From assembly GCF_023015965.1 (NCBI RefSeq), contig NZ_JALKAN010000002.1, positions 372,001 through 436,000 on the forward strand: 64,000 nt of DNA. Direction: 5' to 3'. The position numbers and the translations under genes were made by a program. Within the stretch, counting starts at the first letter, position 1. Every line of letters begins with the position of its first letter. This DNA is from Allomuricauda sp. F6463D (GTDB lineage Bacteria; Bacteroidota; Bacteroidia; Flavobacteriales; Flavobacteriaceae). Shown here one piece after another: positions 53,546-62,490 of this stretch. A model generated the notes under the pieces. The model did not search any database and was not told the origin of the DNA. It saw only the letters and a list, made by a program, of their open reading frames with translations.

Positions 53546-55471
53546 ATGCAAAGAACCATCTTGTTTTTTCTATTGCTTTTATTCGGTTTTCAAGTATTGC
53601 CTGCGCAGGAGGTTCCAGAGGATTTTATTGAAAAAGCTAAAGCACTTGTCCAACTCCAACCCAAGACCTATGAGTCTTTGGACAAGGAACTTTCTTCTGA
53701 CAAAAGGGATACTACCCTGTTACGGTATTTCACCAATTTGAGCAAGGAAAAAAATTACCCAGAAGGTCAGGCTTATGCCCTGAACCAGTTAGGTATGAAA
53801 TACAGGAATATTTCGCAATACGAAAAAGCGGCAAAACTACACGAGCAGGCACTGGCCATTTCCGAGAAAGCAAACAATATCGATTTTAGGGTTCTTAGTC
53901 TAAATATGCTCGGAGTAGTTCACAGACGTACGGATGCAATAAAAACTGCTTTAGACTATAACCAACGTGCATTGGAATTGGCCGAACAGATAGAAAACCC
54001 TTCCAACCACATTAAAAGAAGCATTAATGTTGCCCTAAATGGCATAGGGAACCTTTATCAAACGCTTGAACAGTATGATTTGGCTATTTTACAGTTCGAA
54101 AGAGCCTTAAAGTTAGAGGAAGAACTTGACAATAAACTTGGATTGGCAATAAATCATCAAAATATTGGACATTGTCTGGAAGAAAAAGGCAATCTGGAAG
54201 GCGCTCTTGAAAACTATAGAAAATCATTGGCTTACAACGAAGAAATTGATTCCAACATTGGTCGTGTAATCTGTAAGAACAGTTTGGCACAAATTTATCT
54301 AAAACAAGATATGCCGTACTTGGCCTTGGTGCTTTTGGAACCATTACTGGAAGAGTCCAAAAAGATAGGTGACTATTCTATAACTTCTTTGGTCTTTATC
54401 AATACAGGGTGGGCCCACACCAAGTTGTCCAATTATGACCAGGCAGAAAAGTATATTCAGGAAGGTCTAAAAATGGCCCAAAACCGAAATATTCCCAGTA
54501 ATATCCTTTATGGGCACGAGAAATTATCAGAACTTGAGAACACTAGGGGCGACTTTAAAATGGCGTACGAGTATTATAAAAAAGCTGATGAGTACGACAA
54601 ACAAATTTCCAGCGCTACCAATCTTCGTTACATGAACGATATTATTGTTAGATACGAAAATGACAAGAAAAACAACCAAATTGCTGTTCTCGCCAAAGAA
54701 AATGAGATAGTTCGCCTACGATTAAAAAAGAACCAAACCACGCTCTTGGTCAGTGCATTGATCGTTGGGCTTATATCATCCATCCTTTACATTCTATATC
54801 GCCAATATGAGAGTAAAAACGAAAAAAGGGTCCTTACCTTGGAGCAAAAAATGTTGCGCAGTCAAATGAACCCACATTTTTTGTTCAACTCCTTAAACTC
54901 TATCAAACTTTATATCATAAACAATGAACAAAAAAACGCGGTTCATTACCTCAACAAATTTTCTAAGCTAGTGCGAAAAATTTTGGAAGCTTCCTCCCAA
55001 AAAGAAATTCCATTATCGGAAGAATTGGGCACTATGGAACTTTATATGAATATTGAAAATATTAGGTTTTCCAACGAAATCGACTTCAAAATAGAGGTTG
55101 AGGAAAACATTAATGTTGATAACATCAAAATTCCTTCGTTAACTTTACAGCCCTTTTTGGAAAACTCTTTATGGCATGGATTATCGCCAAAAGATGGGGA
55201 TAAAAAAATACGGATAAATGTAAAGCACAAGAACAAAGGGCACGTTTCCATAGAAATTGTTGACAATGGCGTGGGCAGAACAATGGCAGAGGTAAACAAG
55301 GAAAACAGAGTGCTTAAAAGAAAATCTTTGGGCATACACATTACCAAGGAAAGATTGGCCAATTTTGCCAAAGATTATCAAAACAAATTTGATGTGGCCA
55401 TTATGGATCTATTCGACGAAAATGGAAACCCAAAAGGGACCAAAGTGATTTTGGATATACCTACTATTTGA
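53546..55471 (+). CDS. TPR-containing LytS-type sensor histidine kinase
   Basis: A sensor kinase of 641 aa from the ATG at 53546, which gives a proper signal peptide (MQRTILFFLLLLFGFQ). A GTG at 53504 would add 14 residues. The periplasmic region (about residues 60-370) has tetratricopeptide repeats such as YEKAAKLHEQALAISEKA and YDLAILQFERALKLEEEL. One membrane helix follows (TTLLVSALIVGLISSILYILY), then the His-kinase domain of the LytS family. His444 is in MNPHFLFNSLNSIK, and the ATPase part has LQPFLENSLWHG and VDNGVG. It pairs with the LytTR regulator upstream and ends in an 8-bp convergent overlap with the DUF3109 gene. Confidence 0.93.
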   Translation: MQRTILFFLLLLFGFQVLPAQEVPEDFIEKAKALVQLQPKTYESLDKELSSDKRDTTLLRYFTNLSKEKNYPEGQAYALNQLGMKYRNISQYEKAAKLHEQALAISEKANNIDFRVLSLNMLGVVHRRTDAIKTALDYNQRALELAEQIENPSNHIKRSINVALNGIGNLYQTLEQYDLAILQFERALKLEEELDNKLGLAINHQNIGHCLEEKGNLEGALENYRKSLAYNEEIDSNIGRVICKNSLAQIYLKQDMPYLALVLLEPLLEESKKIGDYSITSLVFINTGWAHTKLSNYDQAEKYIQEGLKMAQNRNIPSNILYGHEKLSELENTRGDFKMAYEYYKKADEYDKQISSATNLRYMNDIIVRYENDKKNNQIAVLAKENEIVRLRLKKNQTTLLVSALIVGLISSILYILYRQYESKNEKRVLTLEQKMLRSQMNPHFLFNSLNSIKLYIINNEQKNAVHYLNKFSKLVRKILEASSQKEIPLSEELGTMELYMNIENIRFSNEIDFKIEVEENINVDNIKIPSLTLQPFLENSLWHGLSPKDGDKKIRINVKHKNKGHVSIEIVDNGVGRTMAEVNKENRVLKRKSLGIHITKERLANFAKDYQNKFDVAIMDLFDENGNPKGTKVILDIPTI

Positions 55472-56033
55472 TATTTTCGGCAGCTACCTCTTCCAATTCT
55501 CGATACCAAGCTTTTCCAAACTTTTTAATAAGGGCATCTTTAACAAACTTATATATGGGCACTTTTAGCTCCTCGCCCAATGCACAGGCAGGGTCACAGA
55601 TTTCCCATTTATGGTAATTTACAGCTGTAAATTCCGAGTATTCCCTGGTTCTGATCGGGTATAAATAACAAGAGATAGGTTTTTTCCATTTCGTGGCTCC
55701 AGCTTCATAAGCGGCTTCCAAACCACATTTTGCAATTCCATCTTTGGAAAAAATCACGTAGGCGCACTCGTTTTTGTTTATCAAAGGGGTTTCCCACTCA
55801 CCGTCTTCACCTTTTACAAAGGCTCCTTGTTCTTCAATTGCATTAATTCCTTCAGGACGTAAAAACGGTTTCACATCCTGATAAATATTGACCAGCTTAT
55901 CCGTCTCCGAATCATCTAAGGGAGCTCCATACTCGCCACCAACACAACAAGCTCCTTTACAGGCGTTTAAGTTGCAAACAAAGTCGTTTTTCAATATCTC
56001 TTCCGATACAATAGTTTTCCCTATCTGGAACAT
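55464..56033 (-). CDS. DUF3109 Cys-rich protein
   Basis: A 189-aa cytoplasmic protein from ATG 56033 (MFQIGKTIVSEEIL). The Cys cluster CNLNACKGACC is near residues 20-30, with further Cys at CAYVIF, CGLEAAY, CYLYPIRT and CDPACALG, in the pattern of DUF3109/YkgJ-type zinc or iron-sulfur proteins. Function unknown. A frame to 56072 is longer, but a -7 element (56054-56061) lies within it. It is convergent with the sensor kinase. Confidence 0.88.
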   Translation of the reverse strand: MFQIGKTIVSEEILKNDFVCNLNACKGACCVGGEYGAPLDDSETDKLVNIYQDVKPFLRPEGINAIEEQGAFVKGEDGEWETPLINKNECAYVIFSKDGIAKCGLEAAYEAGATKWKKPISCYLYPIRTREYSEFTAVNYHKWEICDPACALGEELKVPIYKFVKDALIKKFGKAWYRELEEVAAENIK

Positions 56034-56053
56034 ATGGCCATCTACTTTTGGGG

Positions 56054-56061
56054 CAAAGGTA
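56054..56061 (-). promoter_or_regulatory. -7 element TACCTTTG for the DUF3109 gene
   Basis: Perfect TAnnTTTG on the minus strand, 20 bases before the ATG at 56033. It supports that start. Confidence 0.45.
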
Positions 56062-56123
56062 ATTGAAAACAAAAAATTGGTGATTTATAAACATTTATTT
56101 AATCCAAAAGTAATTTTTAAACG

Positions 56124-56131
56124 TAAATTTG
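56124..56131 (+). promoter_or_regulatory. -7 element TAAATTTG for the marC-like gene
   Basis: Perfect TAnnTTTG, 21 bases before the ATG at 56153. It covers the TTG at 56129 that opens a longer frame, so that start is unlikely. Confidence 0.45.
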
Positions 56132-56152
56132 CCGTCCGAAAAAAACAACGAA

Positions 56153-56737
56153 ATGAATTTTGACATTAAAGAAATTGCTACCGCTGGAATGATTTTGTTT
56201 GCCGTTATCGATATTTTAGGAAGTATCCCTATAATTTTATCGTTACGAAGCAAAGTGGGTCACGTGCAATCGGAAAAAGCTTCGATTGTGGCAACTTGTA
56301 TTATGATTGCTTTTTTGTTTGTTGGGGAGAGTATTCTTTCGTTGATCGGCATCGATGTAAACTCATTTGCCGTAGCAGGTGCTTTCATCATCTTTTTCCT
56401 TGCCATTGAAATGATTTTGGGCATAACCCTTTACAAAGACGATGAGCCGGAAACTGCATCTATTGTGCCGATAGCTTTTCCTCTTATAGCTGGAGCGGGA
56501 ACCTTGACTTCCATTCTGTCCCTACGTGCGGAATATCAAGTAGAGAACATTATAGTAGCCATAATTATAAACGTTATCTTTGTGTACATTGTATTAAAAT
56601 CCAGTGCCAAAATTGAGCGTATATTGGGAAAAAACGGGCTTAACATCATACGGAAAGTTTTCGGTGTTATTCTATTGGCGATTGCGGTAAAGCTATTTGC
56701 CACCAATATTAACGAACTTATGACACACAGTGCGTAA
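56153..56737 (+). CDS. MarC family membrane protein
   Basis: A 194-aa protein with six hydrophobic helices, starting at ATG 56153 (MNFDIKEIATAGMILF). The pattern FAVIDILGSIPIILSL near the N terminus and IVPIAFPLIAGAGTLTSIL in the middle are family signatures. MarC proteins (UPF0056) have no proven transport function despite the name. A second small membrane protein follows 9 bases downstream. Confidence 0.92.
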   Translation: MNFDIKEIATAGMILFAVIDILGSIPIILSLRSKVGHVQSEKASIVATCIMIAFLFVGESILSLIGIDVNSFAVAGAFIIFFLAIEMILGITLYKDDEPETASIVPIAFPLIAGAGTLTSILSLRAEYQVENIIVAIIINVIFVYIVLKSSAKIERILGKNGLNIIRKVFGVILLAIAVKLFATNINELMTHSA

Positions 56738-56746
56738 AACATTAAT

Positions 56747-56947
56747 ATGAACAGGACTTTTGCTATAGTAATAATTATACTTGCGTTGGGGCTTATTGCA
56801 TACAATGTGACCATGGTTGATTTTGAAAACCCGATTCAGGGTGATAGTACCATTGCCTTAATTGGGATTTTGGCTTCATTATGTGCCATAGTCCTTATGA
56901 TGATTTCCTTGACTTCAAAAAAGATTGACAAGAAGCTCAAAAAATAA
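56747..56947 (+). CDS. Small two-helix membrane protein (66 aa)
   Basis: A 66-aa protein with two hydrophobic helices (about residues 4-22 and 36-56) joined by a polar loop (DFENPIQGDS), ending in a Lys-rich tail (SKKIDKKLKK). Conserved small proteins of this type follow marC-like genes in Flavobacteriaceae (recollection, not checked). The function is unknown. It is 9 bases after the marC-like stop and converges with the S41 protease gene, leaving one base between the stops. Confidence 0.75.
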   Translation: MNRTFAIVIIILALGLIAYNVTMVDFENPIQGDSTIALIGILASLCAIVLMMISLTSKKIDKKLKK

Positions 56948-56948
56948 A

Positions 56949-58577
56949 TTAAGGCTTAACTTCCACAACACCAAGTTGGGATTGGTCTATATCGGCTTTG
57001 TCCAATACTTTCACTTTTTTAAGCATGGGGTCATACTCCCCTTTAATTTGCGCTGAAAGGTTTGGCGAGTATAGTTGCTCCGCAATATTGGCCTTTAAAT
57101 AAGCCTTTATCTTATCTTCATAGGCATAGAAGTCCAGTTTTATCTTGCGATCTAGCACAAATTGGATAAACCTATCAAAGAGGATGTCATCAACGGTAAA
57201 CTCATCTAAAAATTGATTTTGGGTATATCCATCATACAGGGTTCTGTCCTCTTCCAAATGCTCGAACACAAACCGGGCAAAAAATTGATAGGTATCGTCC
57301 ATACTTTCAATGGCTTCTTCCTGATTACTTCCAATGGGAACAAAAACATCTGGAATAATACCGCCACCACCATAAACAACTTTACCTTTTGGTGTTACAA
57401 ATTTTAACGAGTCGGCAACCTTAATGCTATCTGCAGAAGTCAGCTCTCCATTATTATAGCGCTCCATAAATCTTTTATAATAATCATGGTTGCCATTTTT
57501 ATATGATCTTTGGATAGACCTTCCGGTAGGTGTGTAGTATCTAGAGATGGTCAATCTTACGGCAGAGCCATCCCCCAAATCCATTTCTCGTTGCACCAAA
57601 CCTTTTCCGAACGAACGCCTGCCCACAATGGTCCCTATATCGTTATCCTGCAATGCTCCTGCAATAATCTCACTGGCAGAAGCAGAACGCTCATTAATCA
57701 ACACATACACCGGTTTATCCTCAAAGTCTCCTTTATTTGTGGCATACGCTTTTTTTATCCTACCTTTTTTGTTCTTGGTAAACAAGATCAGCTTATCCTC
57801 TCTTAAAAACTCATCGGCCAATTTCTCGGCAATACCTAAATAACCTCCAGGGTTGTCCCTTAGGTCCAAAGTTAATTTCTCCGCTCCTTTCAATTTCAAT
57901 TTCCTGAGCGCATCTTTGAATTCCTTAAATGTAGATTCTGCAAAACGGTTTATTTTGATGTATCCCATTTCGTTGGTAAGCATATAATAAGCTTCCACAC
58001 TCCTGATTGGAACCCGATCGCGTACCACGGGAACTTCCATTATTCTATTTTCTGTTTTTCTAAAAACCTTTAAATTGACTTTGGTACCGATTTTACCTTT
58101 TAAGTTAGATACCACATCATCATTGGCAATTCTCCTACCATAAAGGGTGTCTCTATCTGCCATTAAGATCCGATCACCGGGTTTTATCCCGCTAATATAA
58201 CTTGGGCCGTTCTTAATTGTTCTTATTACGGTAATTGTATCCCTAAACATATAAAAGCTCACACCTATCCCTGCAAAATCACCTTTCATACTTTCCGCGA
58301 CATCTTCCATTTCATCTTTTGAAATATAGACAGAATGTGGATCTAGTTTTCCCAGGATATTGTTCACGGTTACATCTACAATACTATCGGTATCCACATC
58401 ATCCACATATTCGTAGTCGATATAGTCAATGAGTCGATTAAGTTTGTCTTTTTTGGAATTGGTGGAAAACAGTTTCTCCGGAGAATCGTTAAAATGGAGT
58501 TTGCCTCCTATAAAAATACCGAGAGCCACCGCCAAAGCAAGTAACGTGGGCCAAATATATCCTTTGATTTTTTTCAT
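56949..58577 (-). CDS. S41 family C-terminal processing peptidase
   Basis: A 542-aa membrane-anchored protease (signal anchor about residues 8-27). After an N-terminal helical region, a PDZ domain (about 85-165; AGIGVSFYMFRDT and ISGIKPGDRILMADRD) is followed by the S41 catalytic domain. That domain has LDLRDNPGGYLGIAEKLA, the nucleophile region NERSASASE and the Lys in SFGKGLVQ. The tail (about 400-542) is a C-terminal helical domain. It cleaves periplasmic proteins at their C termini. It is the last gene of the minus-strand cluster. Confidence 0.94.
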   Translation of the reverse strand: MKKIKGYIWPTLLALAVALGIFIGGKLHFNDSPEKLFSTNSKKDKLNRLIDYIDYEYVDDVDTDSIVDVTVNNILGKLDPHSVYISKDEMEDVAESMKGDFAGIGVSFYMFRDTITVIRTIKNGPSYISGIKPGDRILMADRDTLYGRRIANDDVVSNLKGKIGTKVNLKVFRKTENRIMEVPVVRDRVPIRSVEAYYMLTNEMGYIKINRFAESTFKEFKDALRKLKLKGAEKLTLDLRDNPGGYLGIAEKLADEFLREDKLILFTKNKKGRIKKAYATNKGDFEDKPVYVLINERSASASEIIAGALQDNDIGTIVGRRSFGKGLVQREMDLGDGSAVRLTISRYYTPTGRSIQRSYKNGNHDYYKRFMERYNNGELTSADSIKVADSLKFVTPKGKVVYGGGGIIPDVFVPIGSNQEEAIESMDDTYQFFARFVFEHLEEDRTLYDGYTQNQFLDEFTVDDILFDRFIQFVLDRKIKLDFYAYEDKIKAYLKANIAEQLYSPNLSAQIKGEYDPMLKKVKVLDKADIDQSQLGVVEVKP

Positions 58578-58592
58578 ATAGCAATGATGGTA

Positions 58593-59030
58593 TTAAACCA
58601 TTTCTTCCAAAACGGGCAAATGGACAATCTCTACCCCTGCCCTTTCCAGAAATTTTATTCCAGAATCGTCTTTGTATGCATTCTGGTATACCACACGTTT
58701 TATGCCAGCTTGGTGTACAAGCTTGCTACATTCCCTGCAAGGTGATAAAGTAATGTACAGCGTGGCGCCTTCACAAGATTGTGTAGATGAGGCAACTTTA
58801 AGGATGGCATTGGCCTCGGCATGCAGTACATACCATTTGGTGTAACCATCATCATCTTCACAAAAATTTTCAAATCCGGTCGGAGTTCCGTTGTATCCGT
58901 CGGAAATTATCATTCTATTCTTAACTATAATGGCTCCTACTTGTCTCCTTTTACAATAAGATAGTTTGCCCCATTCTAGGGCCATTCTCAAATACGCTTT
59001 ATCGTATTTTTCTTGTTTGCTCGCCTTCAT
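58593..59030 (-). CDS. dCMP deaminase-like zinc deaminase
   Basis: A 145-aa deoxycytidylate/cytidine deaminase family protein. His70-Ala-Glu72 and PCREC (Cys98, Cys101) form the zinc site. The N-terminal part has CKRRQVGAIIVKNRMIISDGYNGTPTG, typical of dCMP deaminases (ComEB type) that supply dUMP for thymidylate. It precedes the S41 protease gene by 15 bases. Confidence 0.92.
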   Translation of the reverse strand: MKASKQEKYDKAYLRMALEWGKLSYCKRRQVGAIIVKNRMIISDGYNGTPTGFENFCEDDDGYTKWYVLHAEANAILKVASSTQSCEGATLYITLSPCRECSKLVHQAGIKRVVYQNAYKDDSGIKFLERAGVEIVHLPVLEEMV

Positions 59031-59116
59031 TTGTCCGAAAAACGGTGATAATTAAATAAATATACCTGCTTTAAAAGACCCTTACAACCTTATTTGATAA
59101 AATTTAACCTAAGTCC

Positions 59117-59701
59117 CTACATAGGGAACGTTGCAATTAGTAAGGGTATTGTAATGGCAATGATCAAAATCGAGGCAACGGCGATATAAATTGAGCGTTT
59201 TACTTTTAATAAATCCATTACGATATACGCAATGGCCAGAACAACTAAAATTATTGTTACTTGGGACAATTCAATACCAGTTGCAAAACCCAATAATGGC
59301 GTTATTTTATCTTCTTCTTCGGCCATTAGCATTTTAAAGTAGTTGGAGAACCCAAAGCCATGAATTAATCCAAAGAAAGCGGTAGCTAAAATGTGAAGAA
59401 AAAGTCCAACATTCAAAGCTTCTTTATAAACATATGCAAAATTGAACAGGGCCGTTAACAAAATGGTGACCGGAATTAAAAATTCTATGAGACCCACATC
59501 CATAGTAATCACTTCATATACGGACAAAGCCAAGGAGACGCAATGGGCTACGGTAAAGATGGTAGCCAAGATCAACACTCGCTTCCAAAACCTAAATGTA
59601 AAGGGCACAGCCAATGCAGATAGAAATAAAATATGGTCGTAGGCACCTAAATCCAGTACGTGGTCAAGTCCAAGTTTAATATAAAACAAAAATTCTTCCA
59701 T
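59117..59701 (-). CDS. HupE/UreJ family membrane protein
   Basis: A 194-aa membrane protein with six to seven helices. The N-terminal GLDHVLDLGAYDHILFLSAL and the later FTVAHCVSLALS and GLIHGFGFSNYF match the HupE/UreJ-2 pattern, with His and Asp residues in helices. Members are proposed Ni or Co permeases. No hydrogenase or urease genes are near, so the substrate is uncertain. It lies 12 bases after the TerB-DnaJ gene. Confidence 0.88.
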   Translation of the reverse strand: MEEFLFYIKLGLDHVLDLGAYDHILFLSALAVPFTFRFWKRVLILATIFTVAHCVSLALSVYEVITMDVGLIEFLIPVTILLTALFNFAYVYKEALNVGLFLHILATAFFGLIHGFGFSNYFKMLMAEEEDKITPLLGFATGIELSQVTIILVVLAIAYIVMDLLKVKRSIYIAVASILIIAITIPLLIATFPM

Positions 59702-59713
59702 AATTATTAATGA

Positions 59714-60451
59714 TTAAGATATTCCTCTTTCCTTTTGTATGGTTTCATAAGCCTTTTGTACTTCCTTGAATTTTTCTTCAGCTCCATTCCGGATGGCCTC
59801 ATTTTCCGTAACCACACGGTCTGGATGGTATTTTTTGGCCATGGTACGATAGGCTTTTTTTACTTGATCATCCGTAGCTGACTTTTCAATTTCCAAAATT
59901 TTATAAGCATTGTCGGCGGATTTAATGAACATGGCCATAATGCTTTCAAAATCGTGCTGTCCAATTTGCAGATAGCCAGCAATTTCCCTTAGTTTTTGTA
60001 TTTCTGCGCCACTAACCTGGCCATCGGACTGGGCAATACCGAACAAAAAATGCAACATTTGCAACCGAACTTCATATCTAGTACGCTGCACCATAAAATT
60101 GCATATCCGTTGGGTGGACAACTCCCTTTTTTTGATAACTTCATTGAATGTCCTGAAAATGGCATTGGCCTTTTCCTTGCCATAAGTGCTCAAAAAATAC
60201 TGTTGCACATAGTTTAGTTCCCTTTGGTTAACCTTACCATCCGCCTTGATTATTATGGAGCAAAGGGACAATAAATTCAATTCAAAATCTGCCGGGGAAA
60301 CCGTTTGTTTATTCAGGTCCTTAAATACGGATCGAGATTTACTACCGGAACCGCCCAGATTATCCAATAAAGTTCCCACGATAAAGCCTAAAATGGCTCC
60401 GGGAAATCTAAATAAAAAATAACCGAGAAAAGCGGCTATCCATTTAATCAT
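59714..60451 (-). CDS. TerB-DnaJ protein (DjlA-like)
   Basis: A 245-aa protein: an N-terminal hydrophobic segment (about residues 3-28, [13 protein letters not shown] pattern) anchoring it in the inner membrane, a central TerB-like helical domain (about 50-165; [36 protein letters not shown]), and a C-terminal J domain with His209-Pro-Asp211. The layout is that of DjlA, a membrane co-chaperone of DnaK. First gene of the minus-strand cluster, with a perfect -7 element upstream. Confidence 0.92.
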   Translation of the reverse strand: MIKWIAAFLGYFLFRFPGAILGFIVGTLLDNLGGSGSKSRSVFKDLNKQTVSPADFELNLLSLCSIIIKADGKVNQRELNYVQQYFLSTYGKEKANAIFRTFNEVIKKRELSTQRICNFMVQRTRYEVRLQMLHFLFGIAQSDGQVSGAEIQKLREIAGYLQIGQHDFESIMAMFIKSADNAYKILEIEKSATDDQVKKAYRTMAKKYHPDRVVTENEAIRNGAEEKFKEVQKAYETIQKERGIS

Positions 60452-60469
60452 ACTTCAAAATTTAAACCC

Positions 60470-60477
60470 CAAATATA
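60470..60477 (-). promoter_or_regulatory. -7 element TATATTTG for the TerB-DnaJ cluster
   Basis: Perfect TAnnTTTG on the minus strand, 18 bases before the ATG at 60451. Confidence 0.45.
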
Positions 60478-60543
60478 GGGGTTTGAGGAGTAACCATAGC
60501 GTTAAGCAATGTTAAGGGTGATGAAAAAAACCGCACAATACCG

Positions 60544-60551
60544 TATCTTTG
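60544..60551 (+). promoter_or_regulatory. -7 element TATCTTTG for the bacilliredoxin gene
   Basis: Perfect TAnnTTTG, 14 bases before the ATG at 60566. It lies inside the longer frame starting at 60509, so that upstream start is unlikely. Confidence 0.5.
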
Positions 60552-60565
60552 AGGTTCTAATTAAA

Positions 60566-60985
60566 ATGAAGTCTATGTATCCAGAAGAATTAGTAAAACC
60601 TATGCGCGAAGACTTGGCCGGAGCCGGGTTTGAAGAATTACATACAAGTGAAGCTGTTGAAAATGCATTGAAAAAAGAAGGAACTACTTTGGTAGTGGTA
60701 AATTCTGTTTGTGGTTGTGCAGCAGCAAATGCAAGACCTGCAGCCAAGCTAAGCTTGCAGAACAGTAAAACTCCGAACAATTTAGTAACTGTTTTTGCTG
60801 GTGTGGATATGGATGCTGTTACAACAGCAAGAAATCATATGATGCCTTTTCCCCCATCTTCTCCAAGCATGGCGCTGTTTAAGGATGGAGAATTGGTCCA
60901 CATGATCGAAAGACACCACATAGAGGGGAGACCTGCTGAACTTATCGCGGAAAACTTGATGGAAGCTTATAACGAGTTTTGCTAA
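60566..60985 (+). CDS. Bacilliredoxin (BrxA/BrxB, YphP/YqiW family)
   Basis: A 139-aa thioredoxin-fold protein from ATG 60566 (MKSMYPEELVKPMRED; Met at 60575 is also possible). The active site is CGC in NSVCGCAAANARPA, as in bacilliredoxins that remove bacillithiol from oxidised proteins. The C-terminal segment MIERHHIEGRPAELIAENL is characteristic. Length fits the family (about 140 aa). Its presence suggests that the organism makes bacillithiol, but the bsh genes are not in the window. A strong terminator follows. Confidence 0.92.
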   Translation: MKSMYPEELVKPMREDLAGAGFEELHTSEAVENALKKEGTTLVVVNSVCGCAAANARPAAKLSLQNSKTPNNLVTVFAGVDMDAVTTARNHMMPFPPSSPSMALFKDGELVHMIERHHIEGRPAELIAENLMEAYNEFC

Positions 60986-61010
60986 AATCAAGTAAAATAA
61001 GATATTGAAC

Positions 61011-61037
61011 AAGCCACCCTAAAGGGTGGTTTTTTTA
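61011..61037 (+). terminator. Intrinsic terminator after the bacilliredoxin gene
   Basis: AAGCCACCC (61011-61019), loop TAAA, GGGTGGTTT (61024-61032; one G-U), then Ts to 61037. Confidence 0.88.
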
Positions 61038-61066
61038 TTTTTACGGCAACCAATAAACATGTACCC

Positions 61067-61804
61067 TTGAAAAAAATACTCTCATACCCACTCACCATCA
61101 TTTTCTTTATTCTTTTTGGTCTGGTCCTTGTTGTTTTCCATCCCGTACAATGGATTTGCCTAAACGTGTTCGGGTATAATGCACATAGAGTCAGTGTTGC
61201 CATTCTAAATTGGTTCATTATGCGATGCACCAATGTTTTGGGAACCCGGTACAGCTTTAAAAACAACCAAAATATTCCAACAAATAGGCCACTGATCATC
61301 GTTACCAACCACCAAAGCATGTATGATATTCCGCCTCTAATTTGGTACATGCGAAAATACCATCCTAAGTTTGTGAGCAAAATTGAACTGGGAAAAGGAA
61401 TACCGAGTGTCTCCTATAATTTAAGGCATGGAGGATCGGCGTTGATAGACAGAAAAGATCCCAAACAATCCATTACCGAACTTCAAAAATTGGCAAAATA
61501 TATTGAGACAAACAACCGAAGTGCCGTAATATTTCCTGAGGGTACCAGAAGCCGAAATGGTGTTCCAAAACCATTTAGGACAACCGGATTAAAGGTGATG
61601 ATGAAAAATTCACCATCGGCATTGATTGTTCCCATTAGTATAAATAATTCCTGGAAATTGTTGCGCTATGGAAAATTTCCGATGGGACTGGGTGCATCTG
61701 TTTCATTTGAAGTTCACCCCCCAATTGAAAACAAAGGCAATGTTGGTGATCTTATTGCCCAAATTGAAAAACAGATAGTTTCAGGCATAAAAACTGAACA
61801 ATGA
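61067..61804 (+). CDS. 1-acylglycerol-3-phosphate acyltransferase (PlsC-like)
   Basis: A 245-aa lysophospholipid acyltransferase that acylates lysophosphatidate at the membrane. The start is a TTG at 61067 (MKKILSYPLTIIFF); no ATG is available in frame at that point. An N-terminal helix (about residues 8-30) precedes the catalytic His82-x4-Asp87 in NHQSMYD. The second motif FPEGTRSR is near residue 155. The gene overlaps the HD-domain gene by 4 bp (ATGA). A three-codon frame (ATG at 61059, stop overlapping the TTG) lies just upstream. Confidence 0.92.
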   Translation: MKKILSYPLTIIFFILFGLVLVVFHPVQWICLNVFGYNAHRVSVAILNWFIMRCTNVLGTRYSFKNNQNIPTNRPLIIVTNHQSMYDIPPLIWYMRKYHPKFVSKIELGKGIPSVSYNLRHGGSALIDRKDPKQSITELQKLAKYIETNNRSAVIFPEGTRSRNGVPKPFRTTGLKVMMKNSPSALIVPISINNSWKLLRYGKFPMGLGASVSFEVHPPIENKGNVGDLIAQIEKQIVSGIKTEQ

Positions 61805-62469
61805 AAGAAGACCGATTGGTGCAGAACACCATTGATTTTGTAAAAAAAACACTGAAAAATGCTGAAGGCGGTCACGATTGGTTTCATATTGAACGGGTCT
61901 TCAATACTTCAAGGTTAATTTTGAAGCAGGAACAAGCTGAGCCTTTGATCGTTCAATTGGCTGCACTGCTTCATGATATTGCCGACCCAAAATTTCATAA
62001 CGGTGATGAAAACATAGGACCGGATATAGCAAGAACGTTTCTTGAATCAGAAGCTGTGAATGATAAGGTTATCAATCATGTTGTGCTAATCATAAAACAC
62101 ATGTCCTTTAAAAATAGTTTGAACAAGAGCGAGGATGCTTTTACCTCCAAAGAGCTTCAAATAGTGCAAGATGCGGACCGTTTGGATGCTATAGGTGCCA
62201 TTGGTATTGCTCGCGCTTTCAATTATGGGGGATTTAAGAACAGAGAACTTTACAATCCCAATGTTCCTCCCAATCTTACTATGAGCAAAGAAGAGTATAA
62301 AGCTTCCAAGGCGCCCACCATCAACCACTTTTATGAAAAGTTATTGTTGCTGAAAGATAAAATGAACACAACAACTGGGCGCAAAATTGCCGAAGAGCGA
62401 CATGAATTTATGTTGCTCTACCTTGATCAGTTTTATAAAGAATGGAATTCGGAACAACCTATTGACTGA
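61801..62469 (+). CDS. HD domain phosphohydrolase
   Basis: A 222-aa HD-superfamily protein. Metal ligands are His29 region (HDWFHIERV, with His25 and His29), His58-Asp59 (LLHDIAD) and a later Asp in QDADRLDAIGAIGIARAF. This pattern is of YedJ/YpgQ-type nucleotide phosphohydrolases. The substrate is not known. Translation is probably coupled to plsC by the 4-bp overlap. It ends 21 bases before the convergent UDP-sugar dehydrogenase gene. Confidence 0.9.
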   Translation: MKEDRLVQNTIDFVKKTLKNAEGGHDWFHIERVFNTSRLILKQEQAEPLIVQLAALLHDIADPKFHNGDENIGPDIARTFLESEAVNDKVINHVVLIIKHMSFKNSLNKSEDAFTSKELQIVQDADRLDAIGAIGIARAFNYGGFKNRELYNPNVPPNLTMSKEEYKASKAPTINHFYEKLLLLKDKMNTTTGRKIAEERHEFMLLYLDQFYKEWNSEQPID

Positions 62470-62490
62470 CAAATCGATTTAGCAAATCGC

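Noticed and set aside
60509..60565. N-terminal extension of the bacilliredoxin
   Set aside because: The -7 element TATCTTTG lies inside it and the family starts at MYPEEL or just before.
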